64,000 bases of DNA from Betaproteobacteria bacterium (GTDB taxonomy: Bacteria; Pseudomonadota; Gammaproteobacteria; Burkholderiales; Rhodocyclaceae): positions 167,889 through 231,888 of the forward strand of contig WRIU01000003.1 of the NCBI GenBank assembly GCA_009782565.1. Direction: 5' to 3'. A program made the translations under genes and the position numbers. Position 1 is the stretch's first letter. Every line of letters starts with the position of its first letter. Below the pieces are notes generated by a model that saw only the letters and a program-made list of their open reading frames with translations, was not told the origin of the DNA and did not search any database. Shown one piece after another: positions 55,750 to 64,000 of this stretch.

Positions 55750-57225
55750 TCAGGCTCTCGCCGCAATAAACGCCTTAACAGCGTCAACATCCGGCGGCAT
55801 GACCTCGAACCGTTGTGGAAAGGCTTCCAGCCCTTGCAGGTCGGCGGGGATTTCGGGGTCGCGCCCGAGGGCTTCGCGGAGCGTGTCGGCGAACTTCGCT
55901 GGCTGCGCGGTTTCCATCACCAGTAAAGGAACACCATCGGGCAAGTCGGCAGCATGCCGCGAAGCGACCTTCATGCCGTCGGCGGTGTGGGGGTCGATCA
56001 TCACCCCATAGCGCGCATGAACCTCCCGAATCGTCGCCAGGCGGTCAGTGTGTGTACTCTTGCCGGAAAGGAAATGGAATCCGGGTAGATACATGTCGAA
56101 TTTCGCCTTTAGAAGAGAAAACGGCGTATTCGACAGGTCAAACCCGCCCCGCGTGTGCCGGGCAGGGGATTCAATGTCCTTCCATAGCTTGGCCACCGTT
56201 GCCGGGTTGCGGCCAACGTAATCGAAGATGAAGCGCTCGAAGTTCGACGCCTTTGAAATATCCATCGATGGACTGGAAGTGACGTGCGTCTCACTGGCTT
56301 CGCGCGGGCGATACACGCCGGTGCGGAAAAACTCGTCGAGCACATCGTTTTCATTGGTTGCCAAGATCAGGCGTGTAATGGGCAGCCCCATACAGCGCGC
56401 AACGTAACCGGCGTAGGCGTTGCCAAAATTGCCCGAAGGCACGCAGAAAGCCACCTGCTGCGTATTGTCGGAAGTCGCGGCGAAATACCCGTGGAAGTAA
56501 TAGACCACCTGCGCCGCAATCCGCGCCCAGTTGATGGAATTGACCGCGCCGATGCGATGCTGTGCCTTGAAAGCGGCATCACTGGAGACCGCTTTCACGA
56601 TGTCCTGCGCGTCATCGAACATGCCGGTGACGGCGATATTGAAGATGTTTTCATCGGCAAGCGAGTACATCTGTGCCCGCTGGAAGGCGCTCATCTTTCC
56701 GTGCGGCGAGAGCATGAACACTTTGACGTGGGATTTTCCGCGCATCGCGTATTCCGCCGCCGAGCCGGTATCGCCGGAAGTCGCCCCAAGGATGTTGATC
56801 GTCTCCCCGCGCAATGTCAGCACGTACTCGAAAAGATTGCCGAGCAACTGCATCGCCATGTCCTTGAAGGCGAGCGTCGGGCCATTGGAGAGCGCGAGCA
56901 GCCCCAGTTTGCCCGGTTCCAGCCAACGCAACGGAACGATCCGGGCCGGGTCGTCGCCCGCACGGGCGTGGCAGTAAGTATCGGCGGTATAAGTGCGGGC
57001 GCAAATGTCGCGCAGATCGTCGGCGGGGATGTCGGTGATGAATTTCGAGAGAATTTCAAACGCCAGATCGGCATACGGCAGACGCCGCCAGGCATCGAGT
57101 TCGGCGCGAGAAACCGCAGGGAAGGACTCCGGCAGATACAGGCCGCCGTCTGGAGCCAGGCCATCGAGGAGGATGTCGCAAAATTCGAGGCCGGCTGCAA
57201 AGCCACGGGTAGAAAAATATTTCAT
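55750..57225 (-). CDS. thrC: Threonine synthase
   Basis: ThrC (491 aa) makes threonine from O-phosphohomoserine with PLP. Lys121, the PLP Schiff base, is in TLAFKDMAMQLLG. The protein begins KYFSTRG and has LPESFP and LGATSGDTGSAAEYAMRGK. The length fits the long (ThrC type 2) form. I use the ATG at 57225, which gives the canonical MKYxSTRG start; an ATG at 57255 is in frame. It is divergent from metY; both draw on homoserine. Confidence 0.96.
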   Translation of the reverse strand: MKYFSTRGFAAGLEFCDILLDGLAPDGGLYLPESFPAVSRAELDAWRRLPYADLAFEILSKFITDIPADDLRDICARTYTADTYCHARAGDDPARIVPLRWLEPGKLGLLALSNGPTLAFKDMAMQLLGNLFEYVLTLRGETINILGATSGDTGSAAEYAMRGKSHVKVFMLSPHGKMSAFQRAQMYSLADENIFNIAVTGMFDDAQDIVKAVSSDAAFKAQHRIGAVNSINWARIAAQVVYYFHGYFAATSDNTQQVAFCVPSGNFGNAYAGYVARCMGLPITRLILATNENDVLDEFFRTGVYRPREASETHVTSSPSMDISKASNFERFIFDYVGRNPATVAKLWKDIESPARHTRGGFDLSNTPFSLLKAKFDMYLPGFHFLSGKSTHTDRLATIREVHARYGVMIDPHTADGMKVASRHAADLPDGVPLLVMETAQPAKFADTLREALGRDPEIPADLQGLEAFPQRFEVMPPDVDAVKAFIAARA

Positions 57226-57324
57226 GAAAGGACGATTCCTGGAAAAGCCGGACATAACCCCGGAGAAGAAGCGCCCAAGTTTAGTACAATCGGCATCCCT
57301 GCTTCACCTGTGCTGACGACTTTC

Positions 57325-58596
57325 ATGAAACTCGAAACTCTCGCCGTTCACGCCGGCTACACGGTTGACCCCGTCACCCGCGCCGCTGCGGTTCCAATCT
57401 ACCAGACGACTTCGTTCACGTTCGACGACACTCAATACGGAGCCGACCTGTTCAACCTCAAGATTCCCGGCAACATCTACACCCGGATTACCAACCCCAC
57501 CAATGCCGTGCTGGAAGAGCGCGTCGCCGCAATGGAGGGCGGTGTCGGCGCGCTGGCCGTAGCTTCAGGCATGGCTGCCGTCACTTACGCCATCCAGACC
57601 ATCGCCGGGGTGGGCGACAACATCGTCTCCGCCTCCGCCCTGTACGGCGGAACCTACAACCTTTTCGCCCATTCCCTGCCGAACCTGGGCATCGAAGCGC
57701 GCCTTGCCGACAGCCGTGACCCGGAGAGTTTCGAGCCTCTCATCGACGAGCGCACCAAGGCAATCTTTTGCGAATCCATCGGCAACCCTCTGGGCAACAT
57801 CACCGATTTCGAGCGTCTGGCAGAAATTGCCCACAAGGCGGGCATTCCGCTCATCGTCGACAATACCGTCCCCTCCCCTTACCTGTGCCGTCCTTTCGAG
57901 CACGGCGCGGACATCGTGGTGCATGCGCTCACCAAATACCTCGGCGGCCACGGTAACTCGCTCGGCGGGCTGATCGTCGATTCCGGCAAATTTCCCTGGG
58001 CCGAACACAAGGCGCGTTTCCCTCAACTCACCGAACCCGATTCCGCCTATCACGGCGTCGTCTACACCGAAGCGATGGGTCCGGCGGCCTATATTGCCCG
58101 CGCGCGCGTCGTGCCGCTCCGCAACCAGGGCGCGGCGCTGTCGCCCTTCAACACCTTCCTGATTCTTCAGGGCGTGGAAACCCTTGCGGTACGCATGGAC
58201 CGCATTTGTGAAAACTCGCTCAAAGTAGCGCAATTCCTTAAGGATCACCCCAAGGCGTCATGGGTCAGCTACGCGGGCTTACCCGATCACCCCGATTACC
58301 CGCTGGCGCAGAAATACATGGGAGGCCGCGCTTCGAGCATCCTGACCTTTGGCGTAAAGGGCGGGCGCGAGGCGGGCGCGCGATTCCAGGACGCGCTAAA
58401 ACTCGTCATGCGGCTGGTCAACATCGGAGATACCCGGTCGCTTGCTTGTCATTCGGCATCTACCACCCACCGGCAACTGAACGACGAAGAACTCAAAAAA
58501 GCGGGGGTGTCGCCCGACATGATACGGTTATCCATCGGCATCGAGCACATCGACGACATCCTCGCCGACTTCGATCAGGCGCTGGCAGCGGTCTGA
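57325..58596 (+). CDS. metY: O-acetylhomoserine aminocarboxypropyltransferase
   Basis: A 423-aa PLP-dependent Cys/Met-metabolism enzyme that converts O-acetylhomoserine and sulfide to homocysteine. It begins METLAVHAGYTVDPVTRAA-like (KLETLAVHAGYTVD), carries the typical YTRITNPTNAVLEERVAAM, and has the Schiff-base Lys204 in VVHALTKYLGGHG. The C-terminal SLACHSASTTHRQLNDEEL is typical of MetY rather than MetZ. The upstream in-frame stretch to 56284 overlaps thrC on the other strand and is not part of the gene. A T-rich TACAAT lies upstream at about 57285. Confidence 0.96.
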   Translation: MKLETLAVHAGYTVDPVTRAAAVPIYQTTSFTFDDTQYGADLFNLKIPGNIYTRITNPTNAVLEERVAAMEGGVGALAVASGMAAVTYAIQTIAGVGDNIVSASALYGGTYNLFAHSLPNLGIEARLADSRDPESFEPLIDERTKAIFCESIGNPLGNITDFERLAEIAHKAGIPLIVDNTVPSPYLCRPFEHGADIVVHALTKYLGGHGNSLGGLIVDSGKFPWAEHKARFPQLTEPDSAYHGVVYTEAMGPAAYIARARVVPLRNQGAALSPFNTFLILQGVETLAVRMDRICENSLKVAQFLKDHPKASWVSYAGLPDHPDYPLAQKYMGGRASSILTFGVKGGREAGARFQDALKLVMRLVNIGDTRSLACHSASTTHRQLNDEELKKAGVSPDMIRLSIGIEHIDDILADFDQALAAV

Positions 58597-58697
58597 CCCG
58601 TACCGACATTCTCCACGCTTCCCAGAAACGCCGCTCCGGGTCATCGTACCCAGGGCGGCGTGGTCGCGGCGTATGGAAACCGCTATGTGCTTCTCGG

Positions 58698-58820
58698 CCA
58701 CCGCACCACCCCGGCGCTTCGCGCCACCCCTCCCAGGAGGGGAATTTAGGGCGGGTTTTATTCCCCTCCTTGGAGGGGTGCCCCGCAGGGGCGGGGTGGT
58801 CGCGGCGGGGTGGTCGCGGC
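58698..58820. repeat. MITE-like palindromic element, copy 1
   Basis: About 40-bp inverted arms flank a 20-bp core: ACCACCCC...CACCCCTCC..GGAGGGGAA on the left, TTCCCCTCC...GGGGTGGT on the right. The arms carry different inner palindromes (GGCGCTTCGCGCC and GCCCCGCAGGGGC). A second copy at 63814-63938 has the arms in the same orientation but the core inverted. Confidence 0.8.
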
Positions 58821-58828
58821 GGCATTAC

Positions 58829-58868
58829 CCCCTCTCCCCCAACCCCTCTCCCGCGAGGGGAGAGGGGA
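58829..58868. repeat. Short CCCCTCTCCC-type palindromic repeat
   Basis: CCCCTCTCCCCCAACCCCTC followed by TCCCGCGAGGGGAGAGGGGA forms a hairpin-capable unit. A partial relative lies at 7444-7490. Confidence 0.6.
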
Positions 58869-59060
58869 GTTTTGTGTACGCTTGAACAGAAAACGCCCTA
58901 ACGCACCATTGCGAACACCCTCCAGAAGACCACGTCACATTTCTCTCGTGATGAAATGCGCGGCCTCTTGTCGCCTCGACCTCAAGCCCGGCCCTATCGC
59001 TCCGTAATACAAAACGGGCAAGACAAAGAATACGCCCGAGAAACATAAACGGAGGTCATC

Positions 59061-59276
59061 ATGTTGATCGTCATGGATATGGAAAACGGCAAAGTCATTC
59101 GCGATCCCGTGGCGACAGAGGCTGAACCCTGCGTATTACCGCCGGTTGCGCGTGTTCCTCAGGCGCAACCTCTCCCCCAACCCCGCTTGCAGGAAGTCAG
59201 CATTCCTCCCAGGGCGGCCTGCCCGCCGCCCTCCCTGGATGTCATCAACGTCTCTCTCTCCGCGTTTGATGCTTGA
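59061..59276 (+). CDS. Small Pro-rich protein (71 aa), unknown
   Basis: A 71-aa ORF with a strong ribosome-binding site (GGAGG) before the ATG and its own intrinsic terminator immediately after. The N-terminal part is MLIVMDMENGKVIRD, the middle is Pro/Gln/Val-rich with two Cys (residues 24 and 54), and the C-terminus is LDVINVSLSAFDA. No signal peptide or membrane segment is evident. This compact, well-signalled transcription unit is compatible with a short structural, regulatory or precursor peptide, but no family was recognised. Confidence 0.6.
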   Translation: MLIVMDMENGKVIRDPVATEAEPCVLPPVARVPQAQPLPQPRLQEVSIPPRAACPPPSLDVINVSLSAFDA

Positions 59277-59292
59277 ATCCAGGGATTTTCGG

Positions 59293-59330
59293 CCGGCCAG
59301 GCCTCCTCACCTGGCCGGTCTTCTTTTTTT
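59293..59330 (+). terminator. Strong intrinsic terminator after the 71-aa ORF
   Basis: CCGGCCAGG (59293-59301) and CCTGGCCGG (59310-59318) form a perfect 9-bp stem with an 8-base loop, followed by TCTTCTTTTTTT. It overlaps the end of the convergent MidA-type gene by two bases. Confidence 0.9.
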
Positions 59331-60516
59331 ACAGCCTGTGTGTGCGATCCCCTCGCGCGAAACCCATGAGCGGGGCGTCGGTTGCCATGTCCCGCCCAAG
59401 CGCCAGCACCTTGAAAAGCTCGCCCATCTCATCTGGCAAGGTTAGCTTTTGCGCCGCCGCCGAGGCGCGGGCATACGCTGCGTCGCCTTCCTGTTCGCGC
59501 GCGGCGAGGCGTTCGAGCAAACCGCAGTTGAGCAGGAATTGCCCCTGGCTCGTATAGCCCAACACTTCCAGCCCCGCATCAAACCCTGCTTCAGCCATCG
59601 CGCTGAAATCCACGGAACTGGTCACGTCGTTCAACCCCGGCCACAGGAAAGGGTCTTCATGCGCGCGGTGGCGGTAATGGCACATCAATGTGCCGCGCGC
59701 ACGGGAGGGCAAATAGAATTCGTCGCGCGGATAACCGTAATCGAACAGGAGTAAGGCCCCGCGCCGCAGGCGCGCGCTCCAGTCCCCGATCCAGGCCGCC
59801 GCAGCGAGATTGATCTCGGTTACAAACCCGCTCCCGCTCTCCACACTCATTCCCACCGGCAACGGTAATTTCCGCGCGGCTTCCAGCACCGCGCCCCGTG
59901 CCGGACGATCCGCCCACTCGAACGCCCTGTCCCCGGAAGCAGCCAGCACCACGCCCCGCTCGAAAAACTCCCCTCCGCGCACGGCAATAACATGCGTGGG
60001 AATGGCATCCAACACTTCATTGCCTACGAGGACGCCGGAGAACGCCTCCGGCGGCACGTCGAGCCATTCCACGATGGATGCCAGCTTCGGGTCTAGCGAG
60101 TCAAGCGTTTGCTGCTGGCGCGCGCGCAACTCCCCCGAAAGTTCGAGGATGCCGTAAGACTCCGGCAAACAATCCAGCCGTTCGAGTTCTCGCAACAGAT
60201 CGACCGCCAAAGCGCCACTGCCCGCGCCCGCTTCGATCACGGCAGGATGGCTCGCGTGCATGATTTCCGCCACCTGTGCCGCCAGCGTCTGGCCGAAAAG
60301 CGGCGTCAATTCGGGCGCGGTGATGAAATCCCCACCCTTGCCGAATTTCTGCGCCCCACCGCTGTAATAGCCAAGCCCCGGCGCATACAGGGCAAGTTCC
60401 ATGTAACGATGAAACGGAATCCAGCCCCCGGCGGCATCGATCTCGCGTTCGATCACACTGATAAGTCTGGATGACTGTGCGAGCGAGTCGGCATCGGGGG
60501 CGGGCAGTTTGGACAT
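59329..60516 (-). CDS. MidA/NDUFAF7-family SAM-dependent methyltransferase
   Basis: A 395-aa protein of the MidA (DUF185/COG1565) family. Its eukaryotic homologue NDUFAF7 methylates an arginine of complex I; the bacterial substrate is not known. Family motifs are LGYYSGGAQKFGKGGDFITA, PELTPLFGQTLAAQVAEIM, the SAM loop EAGAGSGALAVDLLREL and GVLVGNEVLDAIPTHV. The ATG at 60516 is the likely start; a TTG at 60537 is possible. It follows modA by 35 bp. Confidence 0.88.
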   Translation of the reverse strand: MSKLPAPDADSLAQSSRLISVIEREIDAAGGWIPFHRYMELALYAPGLGYYSGGAQKFGKGGDFITAPELTPLFGQTLAAQVAEIMHASHPAVIEAGAGSGALAVDLLRELERLDCLPESYGILELSGELRARQQQTLDSLDPKLASIVEWLDVPPEAFSGVLVGNEVLDAIPTHVIAVRGGEFFERGVVLAASGDRAFEWADRPARGAVLEAARKLPLPVGMSVESGSGFVTEINLAAAAWIGDWSARLRRGALLLFDYGYPRDEFYLPSRARGTLMCHYRHRAHEDPFLWPGLNDVTSSVDFSAMAEAGFDAGLEVLGYTSQGQFLLNCGLLERLAAREQEGDAAYARASAAAQKLTLPDEMGELFKVLALGRDMATDAPLMGFARGDRTHRL

Positions 60517-60551
60517 GTTTCGGCGTGTCGGGGGCAAGAAGTTATCGCATC

Positions 60552-61388
<837 letters not shown>

Positions 61389-62201
61389 TTAAGCCGGGGT
61401 ACAAAGAATGACGCTTGATGCCTTGAACAATGCCGATACCGTTTTGCCCGCAGCGAGTTCGAGATTTTTGACGCTCTCATTAGTAATAATGGCCGCGACC
61501 GAGCCGCCTTCGGGCAAGTCGATGATCACTTCGGTATTCACAGCTCCGGGCACTAACCGGGAAACCTTGCCCGTCAAGCAATTACGCACAGAGAAACGAC
61601 CTTCTTGAACATCACTGGCGACGATAATCGACGACGATTTGACAAGGGCAAAGACCTCGCTGCCAACTTTCAGGCCGAGGCGCTGCGTACTGTCACGGGT
61701 AATGATGGCAACGATTTTCTGCCCACTGGCAATAGTCAATTCGACTTCGTCATTAACAGCGCCTGACCGTAGCGCGTCGACCGTTCCAAAAAACTGATTG
61801 CGGGCGCTGGTTTTCATGCTCATTCTCCCAATGAGTGAATAATCATCGGCAAGGCCGCTGGCTTGCCGCCCTAACTCTTCGATGAAACGCTTGTGTTCGC
61901 GCTCGATGATCCGAAAATTGTTCACCAACCGCTCCCCCCGCCCGGTGAGTCGAGTGCCTCCACCCCCCTTGCCGCCGGTAAAGCGTTCAACAAGTGGTTC
62001 ACCCGCCAGATTGTTCATGGCATCGACAGCGTCCCAGGCAGTTTTGTAGCTCATTTTCATAGCCTTGGCCGCCTGTGTGATCGAACCGCATTCGGCGATT
62101 TTGACCAAGAGCGTCATGCGCCCGTGCCCACCAAAATTTTCTTCGCCGACCGTCATCCAGACCATGCCGCGCAATGCTATCGGAGGCTCAATGGGTTTCA
62201 T
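61389..62201 (-). CDS. modE: Molybdenum-dependent transcriptional regulator ModE
   Basis: ModE (270 aa) binds molybdate and represses or activates mod and molybdoenzyme genes. The N-terminal winged HTH (SITQAAKAMKMSYKTAWDAV) has the family's GKGGGGTRLT wing, and two Mop domains follow (about residues 130-200 and 205-270; SARNQFFGTV and SVRNCLTGKV are their starts). A palindromic ModE-like operator lies 20-43 bases upstream of the start, so autoregulation is expected. modA is 54 bp downstream. Confidence 0.94.
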   Translation of the reverse strand: MKPIEPPIALRGMVWMTVGEENFGGHGRMTLLVKIAECGSITQAAKAMKMSYKTAWDAVDAMNNLAGEPLVERFTGGKGGGGTRLTGRGERLVNNFRIIEREHKRFIEELGRQASGLADDYSLIGRMSMKTSARNQFFGTVDALRSGAVNDEVELTIASGQKIVAIITRDSTQRLGLKVGSEVFALVKSSSIIVASDVQEGRFSVRNCLTGKVSRLVPGAVNTEVIIDLPEGGSVAAIITNESVKNLELAAGKTVSALFKASSVILCTPA

Positions 62202-62220
62202 ATTTCCGATGTCCGTTTAT

Positions 62221-62244
62221 CGTAATATACAACTCAATATAACG
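62221..62244. promoter_or_regulatory. ModE operator
   Basis: A 24-bp palindrome with arms CGTAATAT and ATATAACG (one mismatch) around an 8-base centre. Its length and arms match the E. coli modA operator form CGTTATAT-N8-ACATAACG. It lies 20 bases before the modE start codon and ~100 bp before divergent hemY, so it could control either. Confidence 0.8.
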
Positions 62245-62344
62245 GTCGAAAGTTCCCCGGTCAACAAGCCATCTCATAACAAGGCCTTGGACAAAGCACC
62301 TTAAAACACGCATAGTTACGCTTGGCCTCCGACGAGAAAAAACG

Positions 62345-63799
62345 ATGTTGGGCGAAACGGGTACAGCAACGGAAAAGAAAACTCTTGATGATGTAATCGT
62401 TATCGGTGCCGGTGTTTCCGGCCTGGTGACGGCGTACCGGCTGGCTCTGCAAGGGCATCGCATCCGGGTGCTGGAAGCCGCGCCGCGTACCGGTGGCGTC
62501 ATCGCTTCGGAACGCCACGACGGGATGCTGTGGGAGTCGGGGCCGAACAGTGCGATGGACACGACGCCGCTGATCAACGAACTGCTCGACGCGCTCGGAA
62601 TCCGTGAACAACGCGCCAACGCGCGCAAAATCGCCGATCGCCGCTTTATCGTGCGTAACGGGCAGTTGATCCAATTGCCGATGTCCGGCCCGGCTTTTTT
62701 CTCGACGCCTCTGTTTTCGGCCAAAACCAAACTCGGATTACTGCGCGAGCCGTTCATCGCGCGTTCTTCGCCTGAAATAGAAGAAAGCGTTGCCGCGTTC
62801 GTGCGGCGGCGGTTAGGGTCGGAATTCCTCGACTACGCCATCGAACCGTTCGTCGCGGGCATCTTCGCGGGCAATCCCGATCAACTGTCGGTGCGAGCAG
62901 CGTTCCCAAAGCTGTTCGAGCTGGAGCAACGTTATGGCGGGCTGATTCGCGGGATGATTCGCGGTGCGCGTGAACGCAAGCGGCAACGCGAAAAATCGAA
63001 GAACAACGCCAAAAGTTTTTCCTTTGAAAATGGCATGCAAACGCTGACTGACGCACTAACGCGCGGTATCGCGTCCACGCAAGGCGTCATTGAAACCGGC
63101 ATCCGTGCGACCGCCATCGCCCGCGACGCGGAAGGCCGCTGGGTGGTGCGAGGCATTCGCGGCAGCGTGCAAGACGGTGAAGAAGCGTTGTATTGCGGTA
63201 GAAGCGTGGTACTTGCGATGCCAGGCAATGCCACAGCGGCGCTGCTGGTATCGTTAAAAGCACCGTGGGCCGATGAGGCGGCGCAAGCATTGCGCGACAT
63301 TCCTTACGCGCCGGCGTCAGTCGTCGTCAGCGGCTGGCAGCGCAACGCAGTGGCGCATCCGCTGGACGGTTTCGGCTTCCTCGTGCCACGCAAAGAAAAC
63401 ACGCATATCCTGGGTACGCTGTTTTCGAGCAGTATGTTCGATCATCGCGCCGACGAGGCGCACGCCGTGCTGACCACATTCATCGGCGGCATGCGCCACC
63501 CCGAATTGATGTCAAGCGACGATGACGCCTTGCGGGCGATGGCCGAAAGCGACCTGGCGTCATTGATCGGCGTGCGGGGAAAACCGCTGTGGACGAAGAT
63601 CAGCCGCCATCCGCAAGCCATCCCGCAATACACGCTCGGACACCTCGAACGTGTGCGCCGCGTGGATGCCGTCAAAACGCATGCGCCGGGGCTTTTCTTC
63701 TGCGCCAGTTGGCGCGGCGGCATTTCAGTCAACGACTGTATCAAGAACGGCCATCTGACCGCTGAAGAGGCGGGCGATTTCATCAGTGCATGTAATTAG
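62345..63799 (+). CDS. hemY: Protoporphyrinogen oxidase (HemY type)
   Basis: A 484-aa FAD enzyme that oxidises protoporphyrinogen IX to protoporphyrin IX, the penultimate step of haem synthesis, using oxygen. The N-terminal FAD motif is IVIGAGVSGLVTAYRLA at about residues 18-34, followed by the conserved ESGPNS and a C-terminal GLFFCASWRGGISVNDCIKN. Family segments PFVAGIFAGNPDQLSVRAAF are also seen. The long basic stretch (RERKRQREKSKNN) near 220 is an unusual insertion. It is divergent from modE, with the ModE operator in between. Confidence 0.93.
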   Translation: MLGETGTATEKKTLDDVIVIGAGVSGLVTAYRLALQGHRIRVLEAAPRTGGVIASERHDGMLWESGPNSAMDTTPLINELLDALGIREQRANARKIADRRFIVRNGQLIQLPMSGPAFFSTPLFSAKTKLGLLREPFIARSSPEIEESVAAFVRRRLGSEFLDYAIEPFVAGIFAGNPDQLSVRAAFPKLFELEQRYGGLIRGMIRGARERKRQREKSKNNAKSFSFENGMQTLTDALTRGIASTQGVIETGIRATAIARDAEGRWVVRGIRGSVQDGEEALYCGRSVVLAMPGNATAALLVSLKAPWADEAAQALRDIPYAPASVVVSGWQRNAVAHPLDGFGFLVPRKENTHILGTLFSSSMFDHRADEAHAVLTTFIGGMRHPELMSSDDDALRAMAESDLASLIGVRGKPLWTKISRHPQAIPQYTLGHLERVRRVDAVKTHAPGLFFCASWRGGISVNDCIKNGHLTAEEAGDFISACN

Positions 63800-63813
63800 A
63801 GTAGGGCATTCGA

Positions 63814-63938
63814 CCACCGCACCACCCCGGCGCTACGCGCCACCCCTCCAAGGAGGGGAATAAACCCCGCACTAAATTCCCCTCCTTGGAGGGGTGCCCC
63901 GAAGGGGCGGGGGGGTTTCCCTCCTTGGAGGGGTGCCC
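63814..63938. repeat. MITE-like palindromic element, copy 2
   Basis: Arms like those of copy 1 (ACCACCCC, GGCGCTACGCGCC, CACCCCTCC on the left; CCCCTCC, GGGGTGCCCCGAAGGGGC on the right) flank a 20-bp core that is the reverse complement of the core in copy 1, with two mismatches. The right arm is then repeated in tandem. Confidence 0.8.
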
Positions 63939-64000
63939 CGAAGGGGCGGGGGGGTTTCCCTCCTTGGAGGGGTGCCCCGCAGGGGCGGGGGGGGTTCCCT
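63881..64000. repeat. 39-bp tandem repeat array at the window end
   Basis: CCTCCTTGGAGGGGTGCCCC and the following GAAGGGGCGGGGGGGTTT recur with a 39-base period (units near 63881, 63920 and 63959). The third unit has GCAGG for GAAGG. The array runs into the window edge, so its full length is unknown. The tandem unit is the right arm of the palindromic element. Confidence 0.85.

Larger units (their letters stand above)
58597..59060. other. Repeat-rich intergenic region after metY
   Basis: A 464-bp gap. It contains a large G+C-rich palindromic element (58698-58820) and a second short repeat (58829-58868), then about 190 bp with no clear feature before the small ORF at 59061, which must include its promoter. 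Confidence 0.7.

Noticed and set aside
56284..57324. N-terminal extension of metY by 347 codons
   Set aside because: It lies antisense to thrC and is not part of any MetY; the real start is the ATG at 57325.
63881..64000. CRISPR array
   Set aside because: The units are directly adjacent with no unique spacers, and no cas genes are present.

Overview
The window is a dense bacterial chromosome segment, fairly G+C-rich, that looks like a flagellated betaproteobacterium. The evidence is the set of genes present: the FlhDC master regulator, LolB and BamC envelope lipoproteins, a cysteine-free L32, a phasin plus a MaoC/PhaJ-type hydratase that suggest polyhydroxyalkanoate storage, HemY-type protoporphyrinogen oxidase, and the order TPR protein-lolB-ispE-tRNA-Gln-prs-rplY-pth-ychF. 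I cannot name the species. Almost everything is vegetative housekeeping. The accessory features are one small A+T-rich cassette, several dispersed palindromic repeats and a type I secretion operon.

1-7.4 kb: a SIR2-family protein, uvrA, then an A+T-rich cassette (XRE regulator, large LprI-domain membrane protein or lipoprotein, 65-aa membrane protein). The cassette is bounded on the right by a second, ~95% identical copy of the uvrA 3' end, so it appears to have entered at uvrA. A MaoC-like hydratase and a PilZ protein follow. 7.6-19.2 kb: one long minus-strand run, from upstream to downstream yceD-rpmF-plsX-fabH-fabD-fabG-TPR-lolB-ispE-tRNA-Gln-prs-rplY-pth-ychF, with many 4-bp stop/start overlaps. 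acpP and fabF, which normally follow fabG, are not there. 19.2-20.5 kb: maf and an RsmI-like methyltransferase, translationally coupled.

20.7-31 kb: a motility and chemotaxis run, flhDC-motAB-cheR-cheB-cheV-cheV-cheY-cheZ-cheA. CheB lacks its receiver domain, there are two CheV adaptors and no CheW, and the last ~30 codons of cheA come from a dispersed repeat. 31-38.5 kb: phasin, DEAD-box helicase, cold-shock protein, HerA-like ATPase, pgk and an alpha/beta hydrolase. 38.5-45.2 kb: a four-gene type I secretion operon with two different ABC transporters, one HlyD adaptor and one TolC. 45.4-54.7 kb: methyltransferase, lytic transglycosylase, dapA-bamC, cupin, AraC regulator, UPF0114 protein, methylthioinosine/methylthioadenosine phosphorylase and typA.

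54.8-64 kb: dinD, frameshifted near its end by a 19-bp tandem duplication; thrC and metY, divergent; a strongly signalled 71-aa ORF with its own terminator; a MidA-type methyltransferase; modA and modE, with a clear ModE operator before modE; and hemY. Palindromic G+C-rich elements lie after metY and at the right end. The two copies share flank orientation but have their central 20 bp inverted relative to each other.
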